DNA from: Cellulomonas shaoxiangyii
GTDB taxonomy: Bacteria; Actinomycetota; Actinomycetes; Actinomycetales; Cellulomonadaceae
Length of the DNA stretch: 64,000 bases
Reading direction: 5' to 3'
Assembly (NCBI RefSeq): GCF_004798685.1
Contig: NZ_CP039291.1
Span: 3,224,001-3,288,000 of the forward strand
Within the stretch, counting starts at the first letter, position 1. Each line of letters starts with the position of its first letter. Positions 58,601 through 64,000 of this stretch are shown here, one piece after another. The position numbers and the translations under genes were made by a program. The notes below the pieces were generated by a model. The model was not told the origin of the DNA. It ran no database searches and saw only the letters and a list, made by a program, of their open reading frames with translations.

Positions 58601-59990
58601 CCTGCGACGTGCGGCCGCTGACCCGCGCCGCGTGGTCGCTCTCGCGACCGGGCTCGACGACCTCGACGGTCGGCGTCCCCGCACCGTCGGCGCGTGCCGA
58701 CCAGCCCTGGAGGGTGCCGTCCTCGAAGTCCGCCACGATCGAGGCGCCGGTCGGGGCCTCGGCCGCGCCGCCCTGCGGCAGCGTGAACGTCCAGCCGTCG
58801 GCCAGCCGCTCGGTGACGACCGTGCGCGTCGCCGCGACGGAGGCCGCGCGGTCGCCGCCGCCGTCGTGCACGAGCACGAGCTGGCCGGCCTGCATGGCCG
58901 TGCGGAGGTTGGCCGTGAGCACGGCCTCGTCCTGCGTGGCCCAGTCGTTGATCGTGTTGACCACCCCGAGCGGCTGCATGCCGAGCGAGACGGCGACCGC
59001 CGGGGTCGCGCCCCACGAGCCGTTGGGCGCGCGGAAGTACGGCACCGGGGCGTCCGGGTCGCCGAGCGCCTCGCGGATGATCGCGAGGTTCTCCACGAGG
59101 TCGGCGCGCACCTGCTCCGCCGTCCAGGAGCCCATGTCGTCGTAGCCGGTGGAGTGGTTGCAGAGCGTGTGGCCCTCGCGGACCATCCGCTGGAGCAGCT
59201 CCGCGCCGCCCGGCGCCTCGATGTTCTGGCCGATGACGCAGAACGTCGCGGGCAGCTCGTTCTCGGCGAGGAAGTCGAGGAGGTCCGCCGTCTCCCCCGG
59301 GTTGGGGCCGTCGTCGAACGTGAGCGCCGCGACGTCGCCCGTGCCGCGCGCGGCGGTGACGGGGGTGGCCGTGGGGTTCACGGCGCCGCCCGGGACGACG
59401 TCGGGGTCGGGCTCCTCACCGTCGGGGGCCGTGCGGGTGACGAGGACGTCGTCGAGCAGGAACGACGGCTTGAGGGACCCGTCCCACGGTCCGGCCTCGA
59501 GGGCCAGCTTCACCGTGCCGGCGTCGACACCGGCGGGGACCGTGTAGGCACCGGTGATCGTCGTCCACGCGGTCGTGCTCACGGCCGTGGCGCCGACCGG
59601 CGTGTAGGCGCCGTCGTACAGCGTGAAGCGCCCGACCGAGTCGGCCGCCTCGTCCACCAGGCGGATCCGCGCGGAGAACGCGTACTCGACCCCCGCCTCG
59701 AGGACGCCGGTGGCCGACTGGACCGAGTCCCACGTGTTCGCACGCGTCGAGATGCTCAGGGCCTGGCCGGCACCCTCGGCGACGTGCTCGAGCGTGGGCG
59801 TGCCGCTCTGCTGCAGGTCACCCAGCGTGCCGTCGTCGAAGTCCGCCTCCAGCACGACGACGGGGTCGGCAGCGTTCGCCGCGCCCACCACGAGGGATCC
59901 CAGGAGCGGGGCGACGACGAGGCTGCCGACGACCAGTGCTCCGATCCCGATAGTTTCGCGACCTCGACGGGGCCTACGTGTGCGACGCAT
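55656..59990 (-). CDS. cell-wall-anchored modular GH10 xylanase / CE4 esterase
   Basis: 1444-residue secreted enzyme; GGGAG six bases before the ATG at 59990. Order: signal peptide (1-40), CBM22-like (about 41-187), NodB/CE4 deacetylase (about 218-405; TFDDG at 224-228), second CBM22-like (413-568), GH10 xylanase (575-912; acid/base Glu718 in WDVVNEV, nucleophile Glu836 in TELDV), two CBM9-like modules (about 915-1055 and 1056-1245), a Pro/Thr linker (1250-1290), a beta-rich module, then LAVTG (1409-1413), a hydrophobic helix and ARRRGLLTRP. The end fits a sortase E-type anchor. It should cut and deacetylate xylan at the cell surface. In the esterase the second histidine of the metal motif HxxxH is Tyr283. 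Confidence 0.93.
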   Translation of the reverse strand: MRRTRRPRRGRETIGIGALVVGSLVVAPLLGSLVVGAANAADPVVVLEADFDDGTLGDLQQSGTPTLEHVAEGAGQALSISTRANTWDSVQSATGVLEAGVEYAFSARIRLVDEAADSVGRFTLYDGAYTPVGATAVSTTAWTTITGAYTVPAGVDAGTVKLALEAGPWDGSLKPSFLLDDVLVTRTAPDGEEPDPDVVPGGAVNPTATPVTAARGTGDVAALTFDDGPNPGETADLLDFLAENELPATFCVIGQNIEAPGGAELLQRMVREGHTLCNHSTGYDDMGSWTAEQVRADLVENLAIIREALGDPDAPVPYFRAPNGSWGATPAVAVSLGMQPLGVVNTINDWATQDEAVLTANLRTAMQAGQLVLVHDGGGDRAASVAATRTVVTERLADGWTFTLPQGGAAEAPTGASIVADFEDGTLQGWSARADGAGTPTVEVVEPGRESDHAARVSGRTSQGQGIQVPVAGVLVPGTSYDLEAWVRFEGTPGDMTLSAHTRTGETDGYSNLVQLTGLTTEWTRVTGRFTVPTGVQEVYLETTWVSSTDPGNTSTFLVDDISITATAPGTVQDLPPLKGTVDFPLGVAIDSRETVGSAAELTERHFDQLTPENHMKPEAWYAGTTFTPHPEADAIMRYAQENDLRVYGHVLAWHAQTPAWFFQDAAGQPLAADAAGQQVLRDRLRTHVFDIAEYMAAEYGLFGSDTNPLVAWDVVNEVISDGSEFADGMRRSEWYRILGEEFVDLAFQYADEAFNDEYAAPGVERPVTLFINDYNTEQAGKQQRYYDLVQRLLARGVPVDGVGHQFHVSLAMPVSTLDDALERFSGLGLTQAVTELDVTTGTPESQARFIEQGYYYRDAFRIFREHTDELFSVTVWGLTDARSWRDASGGPLLFDDDLSAKPAYYGAADAELPARLRTADVFAGDVPLDGDATSADEWDRLRLHAIDDVAAFQLRWAADHLTAYVTVADATVQDGDAVTFVVGDEEYTFGRDGEGDVDGVVTESGDGWSAVVHLPLVDAAEGDTVDFDLRVTDGSTTTGWNTPGAVGTLSLVEALSYLEVVETGTAPDVDGEVDEAWSAAGVVATEKQVEGTGGAVAQVRTLWRGNLLYVLADVADPVVDVTGSDPWVQDSVEIYVDPGNYKSAAYRYDDTQIRISADNVVSFGTGDTAFQESRLQSAVVRTDGGYRVEAAISLLGEAGLGTFHGLDFQVNDATAGARQSIRNWADPTGAGYQTPSRWGVGQLVAAEEEPEPTPTPTPTPTPTDEPTATPTVDPTAPPTTGPTAPPTNPSVGKPSIVADPARVRAGGRVDVRLAGFEAGQRVAVSLGAGATARGGAGVGAAAAATAPVGSTVLGTVTTAADGTATVTVTVPARTAAGVYVLQASTDRTVLASTTLTVLAAQASAGGGLAVTGAGLGLGVLAVLVLTAGVVLVVARRRGLLTRP

Positions 59991-60097
59991 CGACGCTCCC
60001 TTGCGCAATGACGGCAGTGAGACTGCAAAGTACGTCATGATCATGGGCTGAACTAGCGTCCAGCGGAAGGTTCGCCCGCTCGCTGTTGCGCGATCGT

Positions 60098-60114
60098 GAC
60101 CGAAATTATCGGTC
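60098..60114. promoter_or_regulatory. inverted repeat upstream of the xylanase, putative operator
   Basis: GACCGA-AATTA-TCGGTC, six-base arms around an AT core, 108 bases before the xylanase start. Its form is like LacI- or ROK-type operators of polysaccharide genes, but the regulator is unknown. Confidence 0.5.
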
Positions 60115-60149
60115 GTCCCACGTCTCCGCGGCGGTGCGGCGGGCCGCCG

Positions 60150-60881
60150 TCAGGGCCGGCCCGCGTCGTGCACCACGCGCGCCACCTGCACCCGGTTCGC
60201 GGCGCCGAGCTTCGCGTACAGGTGCCCCACGTGCGTCTTCACCGTCGCCAGGCCCAGGTGGAGCTGCGCGGCGATCTCCGTGTTGGACAACCCCTCCGCC
60301 ACGGCCAGCGCGACGTCGCGCTCGCGCGGGGTCAGCCCCGCGAGCAGCCGCCGCGCCGCCACCCGCCGACCCGCGTCCTGCGGCTGGGCCACCGACGCGA
60401 TGAGCTGCGCCGTCACCGTCGGGGACAGCGCCGGCTCCCCCGCCGCCACGCGGCGCACCGCGTCGACGAGCTGCGCGGGCGGCGTGTCCTTGAGCAGGAA
60501 CCCCGCGGCGCCCTCGCGGAGCGCGCGGAGCACCAGCTCGTCGGCGTCGAAGGTCGTCAGGACGACGACGCGGGCGGCCGAGCCCCGCGCGCGCAGCGTG
60601 CGCAGCGCCGTCAGTCCGTCGACGCGCGGCATGCGCACGTCCATGAGGACGACGTCGGGACGCAGCCGCAGCACCTCCGCCACGGCCTCCTGGCCGTCCG
60701 CGCACTCGCCGACCACCGAGAGCCCCGGATCGCCGCCGAGGATCAGGCGCAGGCCGGCGCGCACGAGCGCGTCGTCGTCCACGACGACGACCCGCACCGG
60801 CCCCGGCACCGCACCCGGGCCGCCGCCCGACCCCGCCGGCGCGCCCCCGTCCGGCACCGCCGCACCCGCTCCCGATCCCAT
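60150..60881 (-). CDS. NarL-type response regulator
   Basis: 243 residues. Gly/Pro-rich start (about 1-28), receiver domain with Asp81 (VVLMDVRMPRVDG) and Lys in FLLKDTPP, and a LuxR-type helix-turn-helix in LTPRERDVALAVAEGLSNTEIAAQLHLGLATVKTHVGHLYAKL. The ATG at 60881 overlaps the kinase stop by one base (TGATG), so the pair is co-translated. It lies directly upstream of the xylanase gene; control of that gene is possible but not shown. Confidence 0.92.
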   Translation of the reverse strand: MGSGAGAAVPDGGAPAGSGGGPGAVPGPVRVVVVDDDALVRAGLRLILGGDPGLSVVGECADGQEAVAEVLRLRPDVVLMDVRMPRVDGLTALRTLRARGSAARVVVLTTFDADELVLRALREGAAGFLLKDTPPAQLVDAVRRVAAGEPALSPTVTAQLIASVAQPQDAGRRVAARRLLAGLTPRERDVALAVAEGLSNTEIAAQLHLGLATVKTHVGHLYAKLGAANRVQVARVVHDAGRP

Positions 60882-62113
60882 CACGCCGACCACGGCAGCC
60901 ACGCTCTCACGACGAACCGGCCGGCCGCGTCGGGCCCGTGCTCGAGGCCGCCGCCGGCGAGGGTCGCCCGCTCGCGGGCGCCCACCAGCCCCAGCCCCGC
61001 CCCGGGCACCCGGGACCCCGCGTGGACGCCCACGGGCGCCGCGTCGTTGACGACCGTGAGCTCCAGCCGCCCGCCGGGCTCACCCGCGAGGCGCACCGCG
61101 ACCGGCGCCCCCGGCGCGTGCTTCTGCGCGTTCGTCAGCGCCTCCTGCAGCAGCCGGAAGGCCGTGCGCGACACCGACGCGGGGACGCCGGAGAGCGACG
61201 TGCGCGTCGCACCGGGCAGGGCCGAGACGTCGAGCGTCACGGGCGCGCCCGCCTCGTCGACGTCCGCGAGCAGCGCGGGCAGCTCGTCGAGCGTCGGCTG
61301 CGGCGGCTCCTCCTCCGTCGCGGCGGGCGCGTCGGCGCGCAGCACGCCCAGCACCTCGCGCAGCTCCTCGAGGGCGCGGTGCGCTCCGTCGCGGACCGTC
61401 TCCGCGGCGGCGCGGACCTCGTCGCGGCTCAGGTCGTCGCGGAACGCGAGGCCGCCGGCCTGCAGCGCGACGAGCGAGATCCGGTGCGCGAGGACGTCGT
61501 GCATCTCGCGGGCGATCCGCGTCCGCTCGGCGGCGCGCGCCTGCTCGGCGCGGGACTCCTGCGCCGCCTCCGCGACCAGGGCACGCTCCTCCAGCGAGCG
61601 GACGAGCTCGCGGCGCGTGCCGACGTAGAAGCCGATCGCGACCAGCAGCCCCCAGACGAGCGCGGACAGCCCCAGCGCCGGCAGCAGCATCACGCCGACC
61701 CGCTCGTCGCGGACCACGGTCGCGTTCAGCATCTCGTTGGCGACCGAGCCCAGGAGCCAGACGCCGCCGACGGGCAGCAGCTCGCGCCACCGGCGGCGCG
61801 TGGCGAGCGAGACGAGCGCGAGGGCGGCCGGCCCGACCGCGAAGGTCGACACGGACGTCGCCGCGACGAGCAGCACCGCCACCACGACGGGCACCTGCCG
61901 GCGCAGCGGCAGCAGCGCGAGCGAGCCGAGCCCGATCAGGAGGTCGGCGGTGACGAGCAGCCCGATGCCGAGGGACCCGGGCTCGGGCGCGTTGGTCGAC
62001 GCGTCCAGCACGACGACGGACCAGACGACGAGGCCGGTGCCCCCCGCCACGAGGTAGCGCCAGGTGCGCGACCACGGGCCGAGGCGCGGGGGGACGGGTG
62101 CGGGAGGGGGCAT
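60881..62113 (-). CDS. NarL-partner sensor histidine kinase
   Basis: 410 residues. About five to six membrane helices in the first 165 residues with no sizeable external domain, then a HisKA_3 dimerisation domain with His205 in RIAREMHDVLAHRISLVALQ and an ATPase domain with N box FRLLQEALTNAQKHA and G box GAGLGLVGARERATLAGG. TAGGCT ends seven bases before the ATG. The signal is unknown. Confidence 0.92.
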   Translation of the reverse strand: MPPPAPVPPRLGPWSRTWRYLVAGGTGLVVWSVVVLDASTNAPEPGSLGIGLLVTADLLIGLGSLALLPLRRQVPVVVAVLLVAATSVSTFAVGPAALALVSLATRRRWRELLPVGGVWLLGSVANEMLNATVVRDERVGVMLLPALGLSALVWGLLVAIGFYVGTRRELVRSLEERALVAEAAQESRAEQARAAERTRIAREMHDVLAHRISLVALQAGGLAFRDDLSRDEVRAAAETVRDGAHRALEELREVLGVLRADAPAATEEEPPQPTLDELPALLADVDEAGAPVTLDVSALPGATRTSLSGVPASVSRTAFRLLQEALTNAQKHAPGAPVAVRLAGEPGGRLELTVVNDAAPVGVHAGSRVPGAGLGLVGARERATLAGGGLEHGPDAAGRFVVRAWLPWSA

Positions 62114-62120
62114 GTCCCGG

Positions 62121-62126
62121 AGCCTA
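62121..62126 (-). promoter_or_regulatory. -10 element (TAGGCT) of the kinase-regulator pair, leaderless
   Basis: TAGGCT ends seven bases before the ATG at 62113. Confidence 0.5.
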
Positions 62127-62227
62127 GGGACGGCACCGCGTGCACCGGATCGGACCGGCGGACGCGACGTCTCCCCCGCCGGGGGGAGGTGGTGACGCTC
62201 CGCGGAGGACGGACCGCGGGTGCGCCC

Positions 62228-63928
62228 TCACGCCGGGCGGACGGGGGCGCGCGTGACGCCCACCGCCCCGCCGGGGCCGAGCGCCACCTCCACGCGGACG
62301 CGCCAGTCGTCCGACGAGGCCGGGAAGTCGGTGCGGGCGTGCCCGCCGCGCGACTCCTCGCGCGCGAGCGCCGCCTGCGTCAGCACCGTCGCGACCTGGT
62401 GGACGTTGGTCGTCTCCCACTCGGCGGTCTGCGGGGCGGCGAGGGCGCGGCCGTCGTCGTGCCGACGGTGGGCGTCGGTCGGCACGGCCGCGAGCGCGTC
62501 CACGGCGCGGCGCAGGCCGTCGCCCGACCGGAGCACGCCGGGCCCGTCGGTGGCCGCCCGCTGCACGCGCGAGCGCGCCGCCGCCGCCACGAGGGCCGCG
62601 TCCCCGGGCCGCTCGACCGGGTCGCCGTCCGTGAGGAACCCGCCCTCCAGGCGCGCGACCACGTCCCGCGCGGCCCGGTGCGCGAACACCAGCCCCTCGA
62701 GCAGCGAGTTCGACGCGAGCCGGTTCGCCCCGTGCACCCCCGTGCACGCGACCTCCCCCACCGCGTACAGCCCCGGGACGGACGCCCGCCCGTCGAGGTC
62801 CGTCACGACCCCGCCCGAGTGGTAGTGCTGGGCGGGCGCGACCGGCACGAGGTCGGTCGTCAGGTCGATGCCGTGCTCGAGCAGCCGCGCGTGGATCGTC
62901 GGGAAGCGGCCGCGCAGGAAGTCGGGGCCCAGGTGGCGCGCGTCGAGCCAGACGTGGTCGGTGCCCGTGGCGGCGGTGCGCCGCACGATGGCGTGCGCCA
63001 CGACGTCCCGGGGCGCGAGCTCGGCCAGCGGGTGCTCGTCCGGCATGAACCGGAAGCCGTCGGTGTCGAGCAGGTACGCGCCCTCGCCGCGGACGGCCTC
63101 CGAGACGAGCGTCAGCTGGCCCTTCACGCCCGAGCCGAGCCACAGCACGGTCGGGTGGAACTGCACGAACTCCAGGTCCGCGAGCCGGGCGCCCGCGCGC
63201 AGGGCCGCCGCGATGCCGTCGCCCGTGGCGAGCGCCGGGTTGGTCGACGAGCGGAACACCTGCCCGATCCCGCCCGTGGCGAGCACCACGGCCGGGGCCA
63301 GCGCCGCCCCGACGCCGTCGCGGGAGCCCTCCCCGATGACGTGCAGCGTCACGCCGCGCACCGGACCGGGTGCGCCGTCGGGACCGGGCTCGCCCGTGAG
63401 CACGTCGAGGACCAGCGCGTGCTCGACGACCTCGATGCCCGGGTCGTCGCGGACCGCCACGATCTGCGCCACGAGCGCGCGGGAGATCTCCGCGCCCGTC
63501 GCGTCGCCGCCCGCGTGCGCGATGCGGTCCGTGAGGTGGCCGCCCTCGCGGGTCAGGCTGATCGCGCCGTCGGGACCGGTGTCGAAGACCGCACCACGGG
63601 CCACAAGCTCGTGCACCCGGGCGGGCCCCTCCGTCACGAGCACCTCGACCGCGCGCGGGTCGCACAGGCCGGCGCCGGCCACCAGCGTGTCGTGCAGGTG
63701 CGCCGCGGGCGAGTCGCCGGGGTCGAGGGCCGCGGCGATGCCGCCCTGCGCCCACACCGTCGACCCGGACGACAGCACGTCCTTGGTCACGAGCAGCACG
63801 CGGCGCACCCGCGTGCGCAGCTCGAGGGCAGCGGTCAGCCCGGCGACGCCGGAGCCGACGACGACCGCGTCCGCGTGCACCGTCCAGCCGGGGGCCGGGG
63901 CCGCCAGGCGGGTCGCGAGGTGGGTCAC
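62228..63928 (-). CDS. nadB: L-aspartate oxidase
   Basis: First step of de novo NAD synthesis: oxidises aspartate to iminoaspartate with FAD; 566 residues. FAD-binding start AVVVGSGVAGLTAALEL (GSGVAG 25-30), SSGSTVWAQGGIAAAL, catalytic-site ADLEFVQFHPTVLW and GEVACTGVHGANRLASNSLLEGLVF. The GTG start overlaps the stop of the gene upstream (GTGA). Its usual partner nadC is separated from it by 6.8 kb. Confidence 0.94.
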   Translation of the reverse strand: MTHLATRLAAPAPGWTVHADAVVVGSGVAGLTAALELRTRVRRVLLVTKDVLSSGSTVWAQGGIAAALDPGDSPAAHLHDTLVAGAGLCDPRAVEVLVTEGPARVHELVARGAVFDTGPDGAISLTREGGHLTDRIAHAGGDATGAEISRALVAQIVAVRDDPGIEVVEHALVLDVLTGEPGPDGAPGPVRGVTLHVIGEGSRDGVGAALAPAVVLATGGIGQVFRSSTNPALATGDGIAAALRAGARLADLEFVQFHPTVLWLGSGVKGQLTLVSEAVRGEGAYLLDTDGFRFMPDEHPLAELAPRDVVAHAIVRRTAATGTDHVWLDARHLGPDFLRGRFPTIHARLLEHGIDLTTDLVPVAPAQHYHSGGVVTDLDGRASVPGLYAVGEVACTGVHGANRLASNSLLEGLVFAHRAARDVVARLEGGFLTDGDPVERPGDAALVAAAARSRVQRAATDGPGVLRSGDGLRRAVDALAAVPTDAHRRHDDGRALAAPQTAEWETTNVHQVATVLTQAALAREESRGGHARTDFPASSDDWRVRVEVALGPGGAVGVTRAPVRPA

Positions 63929-64000
63929 CGGCTGCCGGGGCGGCCGGCGTCCGGGGCGTGCCCGGGCGCGTGCGGGGCGTGCCCGGGCGCGTGCGGGGCC
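63925..64000 (-). CDS. 3' end of an upstream gene, cut by window edge
   Basis: The frame that ends in TGA at 63927-63925 reads, up to the window edge, Ala/Pro/His/Gly repeats (APHAPGH twice) and then DAGRPGSR. Its stop overlaps the nadB GTG as GTGA, which suggests a real, coupled gene. In many Actinomycetota panC precedes nadB, so a pantothenate synthetase with a repetitive tail is one possibility, but nothing diagnostic is visible. Confidence 0.45.
   Translation of the reverse strand, partial: APHAPGHAPHAPGHAPDAGRPGSR
63953..64000. repeat. 21-base tandem repeat at the window edge
   Basis: GGGGCGTGCCCGGGCGCGTGC occurs twice (63953-63973 and 63974-63994) with a third copy starting at 63995. 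In the coding frame it gives a seven-residue repeat. Confidence 0.85.

Noticed and set aside
54588..60011. 1807-codon open frame on the plus strand opposite the xylanase and nadC
   Set aside because: It mirrors the third-position GC bias of the minus-strand genes, has a composition of Arg/Val/Asp/Gly repeats without any domain, and spans two real genes and their terminators.

Overview
The window is very GC-rich, dense in genes, and comes from a high-GC Gram-positive bacterium (Actinomycetota), most likely a xylan-degrading member of the Cellulomonadaceae. This inference rests on the company of genes: CarD, Lsr2, a mycothiol glycosyltransferase (MshA), a SenX3/RegX3 phosphate system, a MsiK-type shared sugar ATPase, divergent xylR/xylAB genes, and a 1444-residue xylanase/esterase ending in an LAXTG-type sortase signal. 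There are 60 protein genes, two of them cut by the window ends, and one tRNA. No phage, insertion sequence, integrase or CRISPR array was seen, so the window reads as stable chromosome.

Layout. 1-8.4 kb is a nitrogen block: an allophanate hydrolase (cut at the left edge) with a small coupled ORF, an FCD-type GntR regulator, and a complete urea ABC transporter, urtABCDE. The urtA and allophanate hydrolase promoters share the same arrangement of GlnR-like half-sites, -10 element and GTATAC palindrome. 8.4-20.6 kb holds housekeeping and regulatory genes: alaA, groEL with a CIRCE-like element, cspA, LytR_C and DUF3263 proteins, ung, an SGNH esterase, a divergent two-component pair, an MFS exporter beside a second GntR, tRNA-Thr and a DsbA-like thioredoxin. 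20.6-28.1 kb has a membrane Ser/Thr kinase with a very acidic linker, otsA-otsB for trehalose, the orphan sugar ATPase and a DUF4032 kinase-like protein.

28.2-36.2 kb carries the conserved actinobacterial block rlmB-cysS-ispF-ispD-carD, interrupted by a TetR regulator, a quinone oxidoreductase-like gene, a small ORF and an EamA transporter. 36.5-47.8 kb holds phosphate uptake (pstSCAB), senX3-regX3, phoU, gpmA, mshA and a 7-bladed lactonase; two PHO-box-like direct repeats tie this region together. 47.8-52.2 kb is the xylose module (ROK repressor, xylA, xylB), flanked by a nested repeat structure. 52.2-64 kb is lsr2-lysS-nadC and nadB, with a cell-wall xylanase and a NarL-type two-component system lying between nadC and nadB.

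Genes that work together: urea import and allophanate breakdown (nitrogen), pst/senX3-regX3/phoU (phosphate), and xylan hydrolysis outside the cell feeding xylA/xylB inside it, with the orphan MsiK ATPase probably energising sugar importers encoded elsewhere. Many genes have a TANNNT hexamer ending 6-8 bases before the start codon, which suggests frequent leaderless transcription and was used here to choose starts.
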